A stretch of 64,000 nt of DNA. Origin: Pseudoalteromonas rubra (lineage in GTDB: Bacteria; Pseudomonadota; Gammaproteobacteria; Enterobacterales; Alteromonadaceae). Below, one piece after another: positions 1 through 8,576 of the stretch. The stretch covers positions 96,204-160,203 of the forward strand of contig NZ_JXYA01000031.1 of the NCBI RefSeq assembly GCF_000967655.1, in the 5' to 3' direction. A program made the position numbers and the translations under genes. Below the pieces are notes generated by a model. It worked only from the letters and a program-made list of their open reading frames with translations. It was not told the origin of the DNA and did not search any database. Position 1 is the stretch's first letter; every line of letters begins with the position of its first letter.

Positions 1-1680
1 GAGGCATCTGGCCTGCCCACTGTGGTCGCGCAATTTAAAGCGACCCTGCCGGCGCTGCAACAGCTGGATCTGGGCGGTATGCTGGCGGGCGATTTGCAGG
101 CAATCCAGGCCGCATTGCCGGTGTTGCTGGATGTGGCAGATATACCCGGATTGCAAAAAACACTGGCGGCTGAGTTGCCAGCGATGGCGCAACTGGACCT
201 GGCGGGTGTGTTACAGGGCGATCTGCAATCTTTGCTCGAAGTCACGCCAGGTGTGTTGACTGAGCTGGGTCTGGATGGTGCCTCAGGTGCCGTAACCCGG
301 GCACTTCCCGCACTCAAACAGCTGGATATGGCCGGGATTGTCAGTGGCGACCTGAGCTCATTGCTGGATCAGGCACCACAGGTCTTCAGTGCCCTGGATA
401 TGCCGGGTGCAGCCCGCAGCATGGCCAATATCCTGCCTGCGCTACAGAAAATTGATGCGCAAGGCGTATTGAGCGGGGATTTAACCTCTTTGGTTGAAAC
501 CGCGCCTGAGCTGTTCAATGCCTTTGGTATGAACGAGGTGGCCACAGTTTTTGAGCAACATTCAGGGCTTATCCAGAAGCTGGATGTGAAAGGCCTGATG
601 AATGGCGACTTGTCTTCGTTAAGTGAGGTAGTGCCAGAGGTCTTTGAGGCGCTGAACATGCCTGGCGCAGCGCAGGCGATGCAAAAAGCCATGCCGGTGT
701 TTGCCAAGCTGGATCCGGCGGCCCTGGTGGAGGGCGATCTCAGCAGCTTGTTGCATGCGACGCCTGAGGTGATGCGTGCCTTTGAGCTGGATGAGGTCGC
801 TGATAAATTCCAGGCGGCGATCCCTGGCCTGACGAAACTGGACATGAAGGGCATTGCACAGGGCGACTTGTCGAGCCTCATGAGTGCTGCGCCTGAGCTG
901 GCTGACGCGTTGCAACTGGGCGATGCCGGGCAGCTGATAGGTGCAGCGTTGCCTGCTTTACAGAAATTTGATGTTGACGGCTTACTGGCCGGTGATCTGT
1001 CTTCGCTGGTCGAAGCCGGCCCAGAATTACTCCATGGCTTGGGCATGGGCGATGCGGCAAATTTATTGCAGCAACATGCCTCTGTGGTACAAAAGCTGGA
1101 TGTTAAAGGCCTGATGAATGGCGACCTGACATCGCTGGGGCAGGCGGCACCTGAGTTGTTTAAGTCCCTGAACATGCCAGGGGCTGCACAGGTGATGGAA
1201 AAAGCCATGCCGATGCTGGGTAAACTCGATGCAGCGGCCATGATGAAGGGCGACCTCAGCAGTTTGCTTGATGTGGCACCTGAGTTGTTCGATGTACTTG
1301 AGCTGAGCGATGTCGGGAGCGTCATGCAGTCCGCGTTACCAGCGCTGCAAAAGTTTGACCTGGACGGTCTGATGAGCGGCGACTTGTCTTCTTTGGCACA
1401 GGCCGGCCCGGAGCTGCTCAATGCCTTTGGTATGAAAGATGCCGCCTCTTTATTACAGCAACATTCAGGCATTTTTGAACAGCTCGATATTAAAGGGGTA
1501 ATGGACGGTGATCTGTCCTCTTTGGTTGACATTGCACCGGATGTGTTTAGCGCACTGGGTATGAGTGATGCTGCCGCCTTTATTCAGCAACATGAAGCGG
1601 TGTTTAAGCAACTGGATGTACCCGGTCTTTTGCAAGGCGACTTGTCCTCTTTAGGGGATGCGGCGTCTCAGTGGCTCAGT
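1..1680 (+). repeat. 13 x 129-bp in-frame repeats in the tape-measure gene
   Basis: The Gly-Asp-Leu motif recurs with the Asp codon at 91, 220, 349 and so on to 1639. Twelve intervals of exactly 129 bp (43 codons) occur with no insertion or deletion. The copies have diverged in sequence but not in length. The open frame at bases 1-21 matches the end of another unit, so the array probably continues upstream of the window. Confidence 0.9.
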
Positions 1681-4536
1681 GATTCTGGCTTGTTTGGCGA
1701 CAGCAGCGAAGAAGGGGCGCAGGCAGGCGACGCGCAGGGTGAGCCAGATCAGAGCGATGTGGCATCAGACTCGGAATATGCAGACTCTGAGGATGCGGCT
1801 TACGAAGAATTTGATGAGTATGACTTGCTTGATGAAGCCGAGCAGGACGACGAACAAAAAGACCAGGATAAGAAGAAAAAAGACAAAAAGAACAAGAAAA
1901 AGCCAGGTAAAGGCCGTAATAAAGGCAAAAAGGGCAAAGGCAAGGGCGCTAAAGGCAAAGGAAAAGGCGCGAAAGGGAAAGGTAACACACGCAAGGACGT
2001 ATCAGCGCGGCCAGGCAAGACGCGTGCTAAACCCGGCAAATCTCATCCAAAGCCCAAGCCTAAACCTAAACCCAAACAGAGTAAGCTTGGCAATGTCATG
2101 CGTCAGCTCGATAAAGGCAGTCAGAGTCCACAAAAAATGACGGCCAACAGCCCTAAAAACGCCAAGCTTGGTCAGTTTGCAGGGAAAAAAGGTGGTTTTC
2201 TGAGTCGTCTGCCCGGGGCCAAACTATTTGGCAAGATGGCTGCGCCTTTGAGTGCAGTCATGGGCGCAGTTGATGTCGCGACGACACTGTCTGACGATAC
2301 CTTGACCGCGCAGCAGAAAACCCAACAGCTAGGCACTGCGGTGGGTGGTGCCGGGGGAGCCTGGGCCGGAGCTGCTGCAGGCGCCGCGTTGGGCTCCGTC
2401 ATTCCGGGTATTGGAACGGCCGTTGGAGGCCTGATCGGCGGGGGGCGGGGCGCCATGGGTGGAGAGTCTGTTGGTGGCTGGTTAGGAGACAAGCTCGGTG
2501 GCTGGTTTGAGGATGACCCCGAACCTGAGCTAAGTACAGACATGGTCTCTGAAGAAGTTGAGGAAGCGGCAATTGCGACTTCCGAGCTTCATCCGGAGCC
2601 TGTAACGCCCGAGCAATCAGACATCAAGCCGGGAGATTTGGCTAATCAGGCAAGCAGCAATGCGCTGCTTCAGGATCTTGCGGTGCCACTTGGCCCGGTG
2701 GTGTCGATGACATCCAAGCGCTTTGGTGAGGGCAAGTCGACCACTGAGCCTGCATCGACAGAGACGGAGCTGGCTGGCAAAACGCCAGGTGGTTCGCTGA
2801 GTGAAATTGGCAGCAATGCGCTGCTTCAGGGTCTAGCTGGACCCCTTGGTCCGGTGATGTCGCTGACATCCAAGCGCTTTGGTGAAGACAAGTCGACCAC
2901 TGAGCCTGCAGCGACAGAGGCGGAGCTGGCTGGCAAAACGCCAGGAGGCTCGCTGAGCGAGATTGGCAGCAATGCGCTGCTTCAGGGTCTTGCAGGGCCA
3001 CTTGGTTCGGTGATGTCGCTGACATCCAAGCTCTTTGGTGAGGGCAAGTCGACTACTGAGCCTGCATCGACAGAGGCGGAGCTGGCTGGCAAAGCGCCAA
3101 GTGGCTCGCTGAGCGAGGTTGGCAGCAATGCGCTGCTTCAGGGTCTAGCAGGGCCACTCGGCCCGGTGATGTCGCTGACATCCAAGCTCTTTGGTGAAGG
3201 CAAGTCGACCACTGGGCCAGCAGCAACAGAGGCTGAACTGGCTGGCAAAGCGCCAAGTGGCTCGCTGAGCGAGGTTGGCAGCAATGCGCTGCTTCAGGGT
3301 CTAGCAGGGCCACTTGGCCCGATGATGTCCTTATTCGCTCAGCGTCAGGCAAGACAAGAAACGGGTAAAGCCAACGTGCGCTCAGCTAAGTCGATTAAAA
3401 GCCGCTTGTCGGGTCAGGTCGCCAAAGCGTTCAATGGTCGAGGTGCTGATGCGCCGTTAACCGCAAAATCCCAAAAAAATACGACTGTTCTGCAATCTGA
3501 ACTACCTGGTTTTAAATTGCCTGTGGCAGCGAATGACTCCGAATTCCAGGCACAACAAAGTCAGTTGAAAACGCCAGTGGACGGTGTGTTAGGCGCACTG
3601 GGTATAACCGCAGGGCCACTTGGCGCGGCGCTGCAACTAGCACAAGGGGGTCAGTCACAACCTGCCTCAGGCGGTGCAGCTCAATCTGGCCCAGGTGGCA
3701 GCCTGGTCTCGAAGGTGCTGGGGATGGCACTGGGTCCTGTGGGTGGCGCTGCGACAAGTTTATTGGGTGGCTGGTTCAACCAAGGTGCCGGACAGGAAGG
3801 AGCTGAGGGCTTGCATGATCTTGTGTTACCCGATTCACCAGCGACGAATTCTGATGGCGCAAGTAGCGTGTTTACTCAGGCTGAAGGCTTTATCAAAAAC
3901 CAGTTTATTAACCCCTTTAATCTGGTTGCAGGTACGGCTTCGGCTTATGCAGGGTTGAAAGGTCAGCCACGCAGTCCTGCGCATAAGGTTGCCAAAGTCG
4001 GCAACCTGGCGGGGGACGCACTGAACTACCATACCCTTTGGCAGGCGGCCAATGATGATGCTCTGAGTGGCTCGCAAAAAGCGGGTGTGATTGGCGGTAC
4101 GCTGGGCGGCATGTTTTCAGCCAAGGCCGTGAGCGGGTTGATGGAAAAAAGCCGCAACCCCTGGCTCAAGATGGCAGCACCGCTGGCCGGGTTTGCGACC
4201 AATGCACTGGTGGGCTCACAAGTAAGCAGTTGGTTTGGTGATGAACCAAAGGCGAACGCCAAAGGTAATGTCACCGCTCAGACTGCGCCGCCGTTTGACC
4301 CGGATGCACTGTGGCATTTGTCAGACTCCGAAGCGGTGCGCAGCGCGTCTGAGTCTTCACATCTTGCATCCGATAACCGCAGCGCACAGGTGACGGTGAA
4401 CGCCAATATTACAGTCAATGCTCGCAGTGGCGAACAGGCGCAAGACATTGCGATTCAGGTCAAGCAGCTACTGGAACAACAGCAACAGCAGGCCATTTTG
4501 GACCTCAATGCTGGCTATTTCAATCATGTGGCTTGA
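1..4536 (+). CDS. Phage tail tape-measure protein, repeat-rich (5' end outside window)
   Basis: The frame is open from base 1, so the true start lies upstream; residues are numbered here from the GTG at base 22. At least 1,511 codons are visible, much longer than P2 gpT (about 815 residues). Domain order: 13 repeats of exactly 43 residues with a core like LPALQKLDxxGLxxGDLSSL (residues 1-560); an Asp/Glu-rich linker (about 557-613); a Lys/Gly/Pro-rich block (about 614-688); a Gly/Ala-rich hydrophobic stretch (about 750-815) that could cross a membrane; four and a half copies of a 52-residue repeat (about 879-1105); and a C-terminal region with further glycine-rich segments, ending in a Gln-rich helix. 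Assignment as tape measure rests on size, repeats, hydrophobic patches and position directly before gpU, gpX and gpD; no enzymatic motif is seen. Such proteins set tail length and often help genome or effector passage. The acidic and basic blocks are unusual for the family. Confidence 0.72.
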   Translation, partial: EASGLPTVVAQFKATLPALQQLDLGGMLAGDLQAIQAALPVLLDVADIPGLQKTLAAELPAMAQLDLAGVLQGDLQSLLEVTPGVLTELGLDGASGAVTRALPALKQLDMAGIVSGDLSSLLDQAPQVFSALDMPGAARSMANILPALQKIDAQGVLSGDLTSLVETAPELFNAFGMNEVATVFEQHSGLIQKLDVKGLMNGDLSSLSEVVPEVFEALNMPGAAQAMQKAMPVFAKLDPAALVEGDLSSLLHATPEVMRAFELDEVADKFQAAIPGLTKLDMKGIAQGDLSSLMSAAPELADALQLGDAGQLIGAALPALQKFDVDGLLAGDLSSLVEAGPELLHGLGMGDAANLLQQHASVVQKLDVKGLMNGDLTSLGQAAPELFKSLNMPGAAQVMEKAMPMLGKLDAAAMMKGDLSSLLDVAPELFDVLELSDVGSVMQSALPALQKFDLDGLMSGDLSSLAQAGPELLNAFGMKDAASLLQQHSGIFEQLDIKGVMDGDLSSLVDIAPDVFSALGMSDAAAFIQQHEAVFKQLDVPGLLQGDLSSLGDAASQWLSDSGLFGDSSEEGAQAGDAQGEPDQSDVASDSEYADSEDAAYEEFDEYDLLDEAEQDDEQKDQDKKKKDKKNKKKPGKGRNKGKKGKGKGAKGKGKGAKGKGNTRKDVSARPGKTRAKPGKSHPKPKPKPKPKQSKLGNVMRQLDKGSQSPQKMTANSPKNAKLGQFAGKKGGFLSRLPGAKLFGKMAAPLSAVMGAVDVATTLSDDTLTAQQKTQQLGTAVGGAGGAWAGAAAGAALGSVIPGIGTAVGGLIGGGRGAMGGESVGGWLGDKLGGWFEDDPEPELSTDMVSEEVEEAAIATSELHPEPVTPEQSDIKPGDLANQASSNALLQDLAVPLGPVVSMTSKRFGEGKSTTEPASTETELAGKTPGGSLSEIGSNALLQGLAGPLGPVMSLTSKRFGEDKSTTEPAATEAELAGKTPGGSLSEIGSNALLQGLAGPLGSVMSLTSKLFGEGKSTTEPASTEAELAGKAPSGSLSEVGSNALLQGLAGPLGPVMSLTSKLFGEGKSTTGPAATEAELAGKAPSGSLSEVGSNALLQGLAGPLGPMMSLFAQRQARQETGKANVRSAKSIKSRLSGQVAKAFNGRGADAPLTAKSQKNTTVLQSELPGFKLPVAANDSEFQAQQSQLKTPVDGVLGALGITAGPLGAALQLAQGGQSQPASGGAAQSGPGGSLVSKVLGMALGPVGGAATSLLGGWFNQGAGQEGAEGLHDLVLPDSPATNSDGASSVFTQAEGFIKNQFINPFNLVAGTASAYAGLKGQPRSPAHKVAKVGNLAGDALNYHTLWQAANDDALSGSQKAGVIGGTLGGMFSAKAVSGLMEKSRNPWLKMAAPLAGFATNALVGSQVSSWFGDEPKANAKGNVTAQTAPPFDPDALWHLSDSEAVRSASESSHLASDNRSAQVTVNANITVNARSGEQAQDIAIQVKQLLEQQQQQAILDLNAGYFNHVA
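2656..3330 (+). repeat. 156-bp near-identical tandem repeat, 4 full copies plus a partial fifth
   Basis: The start of the unit (AGCAATGCGCTGCTTCAG) falls at 2656, 2812, 2968, 3124 and 3280, an exact 156-bp period (52 codons). Unlike the 129-bp array these copies are nearly identical at the DNA level, suggesting recent expansion or gene conversion. The fifth copy diverges after about 50 bases. Confidence 0.93.
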
Positions 4537-4563
4537 TAGCCCAATCCACAATTCAGGTGAACT

Positions 4564-5019
4564 ATGAGTAATACCAATCATGCCAGACACATGATGCAGC
4601 TGGGCAGCTATAAGTTCTCGGTCAGCTCGGCTGCATTTAATAAGTTGAAATACGACACACAATACCGCTGGAAGAGCCTGGAGGCACCAACGGATGACAA
4701 CAGCCCGTTAATGCAGTTTATCGGCGTGGGTGAGCAAACGCTTGACCTGGAGGGGACTATTTTCCCGCAAATGGTAGACAACGGGCTTAAACAACTGGAC
4801 TACATGCGAGAAGAGGCCGCCAAGGGGCAGCCTTTAACGCTGGGTTATGTGGAGCAAAGTGGCAACACCAGTCCCAGTGTGGGACGAGTGCTGGGTAAGT
4901 GGATCATCAACAGCATCAGTGAAACGCGCACTTTGTTTTTTAACGACGGTATTCCACGTGAAATTCAATTTTCTATGCGACTGGGTCGCTATCAGGCGAT
5001 CCTCAGAGAGCCCGAGTAG
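4564..5019 (+). CDS. Phage tail protein, P2 gpU family
   Basis: A 151-residue protein starting at ATG 4564, 27 bases after the tape-measure stop, with an AGGTGA ribosome site just upstream. The sequence (LGSYKFSVSSAAFNKLKYDT near the N-terminus, then an FIGxGEQTLDLEGTIFP segment and a C-terminal RExxFSMRLGRY) fits the gpU family of tail-completion/tail-terminator proteins in P2-like contractile tails. Size is typical of the family. Its place after the tape-measure gene and before gpX and gpD is the usual late tail order. It is expected to act in the cytoplasm during tail assembly. No sign of decay is visible. Confidence 0.88.
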   Translation: MSNTNHARHMMQLGSYKFSVSSAAFNKLKYDTQYRWKSLEAPTDDNSPLMQFIGVGEQTLDLEGTIFPQMVDNGLKQLDYMREEAAKGQPLTLGYVEQSGNTSPSVGRVLGKWIINSISETRTLFFNDGIPREIQFSMRLGRYQAILREPE

Positions 5020-5027
5020 GAGGTATC

Positions 5028-5240
5028 ATGAAAGGCGTAAGTTATGTAACGCGCGATGGTGATTGTTTGGATCTGATCTGCTATCGCCATTACGGACAAA
5101 GCTCAGGTACGGTGGAAAAGGTGCTGGGGGCTAATACCGGCTTAGCCGGGCTCGGTGCGATTTACCCGGCTGGCATTGAGATTTTTCTGCCGGAGTTGCC
5201 CAAGCCTAAGACCAAACATGTGATTAATATTTGGGATTAG
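5028..5240 (+). CDS. Phage tail protein X (LysM-like), P2 gpX family
   Basis: A 70-residue protein with a strong ribosome site (TAGGAGGT, 6 bases before ATG 5028). The LysM-like pattern is clear: YVTRDGDCLDLICYRHYG at the start, a central VLGANTGLAGLG and a closing YPAGIEIFLPEL. gpX-type proteins are small tail components related to LysM folds and are thought to sit at the baseplate hub or in tail assembly. It lies 8 bases after gpU and its stop is 2 bases before the gpD start, so the three are cotranscribed. Length is typical. Confidence 0.9.
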   Translation: MKGVSYVTRDGDCLDLICYRHYGQSSGTVEKVLGANTGLAGLGAIYPAGIEIFLPELPKPKTKHVINIWD

Positions 5241-5242
5241 TT

Positions 5243-6253
5243 ATGAACCAGCAACCCTATTTTTCTATCAAAGCCAATGGCAATGAAATTACCCAAAGAC
5301 TGAAAGATCGGATCGTTGAGGTCGAGGTAACGCAGCGAACGGGTTTGCTCAGTGATGTGTGTAAGGTGCGGTTTGATAACCTGGAAGAGTTTCCTATCCA
5401 GCTGCCAGAGCCGGGAAACGTGCTGGAAATCGCGATGGGGTACAAAGATGGTACGCCGGATACCCATGCTGCGCTTACCCCGGTGGGCAAGTTTGATGTC
5501 GGGGCATACGAACTCACAGGGCCTGCCAGAGCATTGACTTTATATGGCAACAGCATCATGTGGGATGTCGACTTTAAGTCGCCCCGGTTTCGTTCCTGGC
5601 CGCAGCAAGGCAGTGAAACGCCCGTCACATTGGGAGATTTGGTGGCGCAAATTGCCTCTGAATATGGCTTACAAAGTGGGGTCAGTGATGCATTGCGTAG
5701 TATTACTTTGCCACATCTGGAGCAAAGCGAAAGCGACATGCAGTTGCTCACGCGTCTTGCTTTGCGCTACGACGCCGTGATGAAAGTGGCAGCCGGTAAA
5801 CTGCTGTTTGTGACCAAAGGAAGTGGGCAGTCGTTGTCCGGTCAAACCGTTACCTCGGCTACGCTGAGTAAAAACCAAATTATACACTGGGCCAGAGTGA
5901 GTAATCATTATCACCTGGTGGGGGCCGTACAAGGCTTCTACCACGACTCAGACCAGGCGCAGCGGATGTCAGTGCAGGCCGGCAGTGGCGCGCCTGTGAT
6001 TAAGCTGCCTTACCTTTATCCGGATGAAGCCAGTGCACAAGCGGCTGCCGATAGTCAGCTGACGCGTCTTAAGCGCGCCCATGGCGCGGTTCAACTTACT
6101 GTGCCCGGCAATCCAGAGATTGTTGCCGGAGCATTAATCTCGGTTGATAGCTCAGTGGATCACCTTGAAGGCGACTTTTTTATCACTGAGGTCACTCATC
6201 GGCTGACATCAACGGGGTACATTAGCCTGATCAAGGCAGAGCAACCCAATTAG
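5243..6253 (+). CDS. Late control D / baseplate hub protein, P2 gpD family
   Basis: A 336-residue protein. The ATG at 5243 is preferred over an in-frame TTG at 5231, which lies inside the gpX coding region. The N-terminal half has the gpD pattern (FSIKANGNEITQRLKDRIVEVEV, DNLEEFPIQLPEPG, then LGDLVAQIASEYGL) and the C-terminal half contains IKLPYLYPDEASAQAAADSQL, typical of the hub/gp27-like fold. gpD forms the central hub of contractile-tail baseplates between tube and spike. This is the last tail gene; the next gene is on the opposite strand and unrelated to phage, so the tail operon ends here. No lysis, tail-fibre, capsid or integrase gene follows, so this could be a prophage end or a tailocin-like cluster. 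Confidence 0.87.
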   Translation: MNQQPYFSIKANGNEITQRLKDRIVEVEVTQRTGLLSDVCKVRFDNLEEFPIQLPEPGNVLEIAMGYKDGTPDTHAALTPVGKFDVGAYELTGPARALTLYGNSIMWDVDFKSPRFRSWPQQGSETPVTLGDLVAQIASEYGLQSGVSDALRSITLPHLEQSESDMQLLTRLALRYDAVMKVAAGKLLFVTKGSGQSLSGQTVTSATLSKNQIIHWARVSNHYHLVGAVQGFYHDSDQAQRMSVQAGSGAPVIKLPYLYPDEASAQAAADSQLTRLKRAHGAVQLTVPGNPEIVAGALISVDSSVDHLEGDFFITEVTHRLTSTGYISLIKAEQPN

Positions 6254-6311
6254 TCCTGCCATCGCATCGCCCTGATGCGAGTAAGTCCTTTCTCCATGCC
6301 TTTCCAATCAG

Positions 6312-6343
6312 CACCATGTGAATCTTTTGGGGTTCGCATGGTG
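6312..6343. terminator. Hairpin between convergent gpD and response-regulator genes
   Basis: CACCATGTGAA (6312-6322) pairs with TTCGCATGGTG (6333-6343): 11 pairs with one T-G wobble and a 10-base loop. No long T tract follows on either strand, so terminator function is only suggested by the convergent layout. A smaller hairpin, CGCATC/GATGCG, lies just before it near 6264-6280. Confidence 0.4.
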
Positions 6344-6389
6344 TCATGTCAATAAAGCCCGGGTCTTGTTCAGTTACGCTGCAAATAGA

Positions 6390-7490
6390 TCAGAACAGCT
6401 CTATATCTGCGCTGTTGGTGCTGGCTGCTCGGTCATCGAGGAGTGTTATGAGCTGGGTGAGTTGCCGTTCTACCTCTTTACCAGACTGTAGTTTGGTGTC
6501 CGCCGACGCTCTTGCCGCCAGGATCATGGTGAGAAGCTGTTGCTCGGCCTCTTCAGATAATTCGTTATCTATACTCAAAGTGCAAAACAAAGATTCCAGC
6601 TGTGTCTCTAAATCGTCAATCAGGCCCACAATGCCGTTTTTTATGTTGGTATTTTGGGTTTTAAACTGGCGGATGGTTTGACGCAACTGCTGCTCCAGCA
6701 ACACCCGGTTGATACACTGTTCCATACCATCCATCACATAGGCGAGATAATCTCGCATTGTGCCCGCCATTTCTGGATCTTCAGGCATATTTTTTACCAG
6801 TAAGGAGGCACGGCGCCAGTTAAACGCCGCCCTGTGCTTACCAAATGCCATGATCCGGCTTGCCCCGTGTAATGACTCCAGCAAAGCCGCATCGATATTT
6901 TTAACCACCCCGTCATCAAAAAAGCAGGGGCTGGTGTTGTGACTTCGAACGATCAAAGAGCATTTCAGGCCAAATCCGCGCGTCACGCTAAAAACGGACT
7001 GGGCCAGGTGTTCCAACTCGTGGCAATGAAAGCTATCCCGATAAAACCCCATCACAATTCCCAATGAAGAGAGCGCCGATAAGGCTTTGACTGCCACGTC
7101 GTCCGCGTCATCGGGTTTAGCGGCGCGCGCCTGATGCGATTTAAGCAGGGCAGACACTTTGATGTGCAGCTCTTGTTCGTCTACCGGTTTGGCGATAAAG
7201 TCGTTGCCGCCGGCATCATAGGCTTTTAAGCGCTCCTCTAACGAGTTGAGGTTCGAGAAAAACAAAATAGGCATGGTGTGCCCGGCGAGCCTGATTTTAT
7301 AGGCCGCTTCATAGCCATTCATGCGCGGCATCTGAATGTCCATCAGAATAAGGCTCGGCGGGCGTGAATCGACCAGCTTAAGTGCCGCTTCGCCGTCTTG
7401 TGCGACTTCTATCTGGTACTGTGATGACAGCATATGTGTATGATATTCTATAACAAATTCGTCATCATCAACGATCAGGATTGTCTCCAT
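6390..7490 (-). CDS. Orphan response regulator with C-terminal unknown domain
   Basis: A 366-residue protein with an N-terminal receiver domain (residues 1-120: the acidic triplet DDD at 8-10, phosphoacceptor Asp51 in LILMDIQMP, conserved Lys in FIAKPVD). The remaining 240 residues match no output domain I recognise: no helix-turn-helix, GGDEF, HD-GYP or kinase motif. The last 100 residues look helical and Gln/Leu-rich (LLEQQLRQTIRQFKTQN), perhaps a dimerising coiled coil. It is divergent from the binding-lipoprotein/hybrid-kinase pair that starts at 7620 and shares a 129-bp promoter region with it, so it is a plausible phosphorylation target of that kinase; this is inference from position. 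Confidence 0.8.
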   Translation of the reverse strand: METILIVDDDEFVIEYHTHMLSSQYQIEVAQDGEAALKLVDSRPPSLILMDIQMPRMNGYEAAYKIRLAGHTMPILFFSNLNSLEERLKAYDAGGNDFIAKPVDEQELHIKVSALLKSHQARAAKPDDADDVAVKALSALSSLGIVMGFYRDSFHCHELEHLAQSVFSVTRGFGLKCSLIVRSHNTSPCFFDDGVVKNIDAALLESLHGASRIMAFGKHRAAFNWRRASLLVKNMPEDPEMAGTMRDYLAYVMDGMEQCINRVLLEQQLRQTIRQFKTQNTNIKNGIVGLIDDLETQLESLFCTLSIDNELSEEAEQQLLTMILAARASADTKLQSGKEVERQLTQLITLLDDRAASTNSADIELF

Positions 7491-7619
7491 TCAGCCCACC
7501 AGTTTAGTTAATTTCGTTGTGACTGATAGGTGCAATATGCCGCTATTTTCTTCGTTCAGCCACCAAGTTCTCAATTCAAGACTAGAATACAAAAAGAAAC
7601 TTTACCAATGACCTAGTGG

Positions 7620-8576
7620 ATGGGGAAATCCGTGAAACTTTTGTTGTTAGCACTGGTGTTTACACTGATTGCCGGGTGCTCTGATGCAGCGCGCACACCG
7701 CTGCGGGTCGGCTTTAATCTTTGGCCAGGCTACGAGACACTCTATCTGGCTAAGCAAAAAGGCCTGTTGGAAGAGAATATCAAGTTGGTTGAGCTCTTAT
7801 CTGCCACCGATACCATGGATGCATTTCGCCACGGTCGCATCGAGGTGGCAGCGCTGACACTTGATGAAGCCTTACTGCTGGTTGCTGAGGGGATTGCACT
7901 CAAAATTGTCTTGATCATGGACATATCAAACGGCGCCGATGCGGTGGTCGTGCGTGAATCTGTCTCTGAATTAGCACAGCTTAAAGGCAAGCGCATTGCC
8001 TATGAACAAACCGCTGTTGGTGCCTTGATGCTGCATGAAACATTGGCAGCGGCACAATTGAGCATGACGGATATTGATGCGGTGCATTTACCTGTTAATC
8101 AGCATTTTAGGGCCTTTCAGTCACGCGCAGTGGATGCGGTAGTAACATTTGAACCCGTCACAACTCAGCTTGTGAATCAGAGTCATAAAATTATTTTTGA
8201 TAGCGCGCAGATCCCAGGCAAAATCGTTGATGTGCTGGTGGTGAGAGCAGCGCACCTTGCCTCTCATCATGAGGCTATACAGGCATTGGTTTCGGCCCAA
8301 TTTGCAACCCTGGCATACATAGAACAAGACCCGGAAAACGCCGCACAGCTAATGTCTCCCCGGCTTGGGCTGCAACCGAATGAACTCTTGACGGCGCTCG
8401 GCGGTATTGCACTGGCCGATGCTCCGACCAATCGCGCCTTGCTGGTGGGCAAAGGTACAGATCCACCGCTGTATTCAACAGTAGAGCGGCTGTTGTCTGT
8501 GCTGGTAGAGCAAAAGATGATTGACGACGTGGCCGATGTGCACGGTCTGGTTGATGCGAGGTTTGTACTGCAATGA
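7620..8576 (+). CDS. Periplasmic substrate-binding lipoprotein (NMT1/SsuA-like)
   Basis: A 318-residue protein with a lipoprotein signal peptide: hydrophobic LLLLALVFTLIAGC with the lipobox Cys at residue 20. The mature part has the SsuA/TauA/NMT1-like periplasmic fold: LRVGFNLWPGYETLYLAKQKGLLEE near the N-terminus, a DAVVVRESVSELAQLKGKRIAYE hinge region and VDAVVTFEPV later. These proteins bind small organic substrates such as sulfonates, taurine or pyrimidine precursors; the ligand cannot be told here. No ABC permease or ATPase gene is nearby. Instead its stop overlaps the start of a hybrid kinase (ATGA), so it probably acts as the ligand sensor for that kinase rather than in uptake. Confidence 0.85.
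   Translation: MGKSVKLLLLALVFTLIAGCSDAARTPLRVGFNLWPGYETLYLAKQKGLLEENIKLVELLSATDTMDAFRHGRIEVAALTLDEALLLVAEGIALKIVLIMDISNGADAVVVRESVSELAQLKGKRIAYEQTAVGALMLHETLAAAQLSMTDIDAVHLPVNQHFRAFQSRAVDAVVTFEPVTTQLVNQSHKIIFDSAQIPGKIVDVLVVRAAHLASHHEAIQALVSAQFATLAYIEQDPENAAQLMSPRLGLQPNELLTALGGIALADAPTNRALLVGKGTDPPLYSTVERLLSVLVEQKMIDDVADVHGLVDARFVLQ

Noticed and set aside
369..1532. Long minus-strand open frame of 387 codons within the tape-measure gene
   Set aside because: It is antisense to the repeats, its Ser/Ala/Cys-rich translation merely mirrors the repeat DNA, and it has no ribosome site.
2642..3352. Minus-strand repeated frames over the 156-bp repeats
   Set aside because: Periodic antisense translation of a tandem repeat with a length divisible by three; no independent evidence of a gene.
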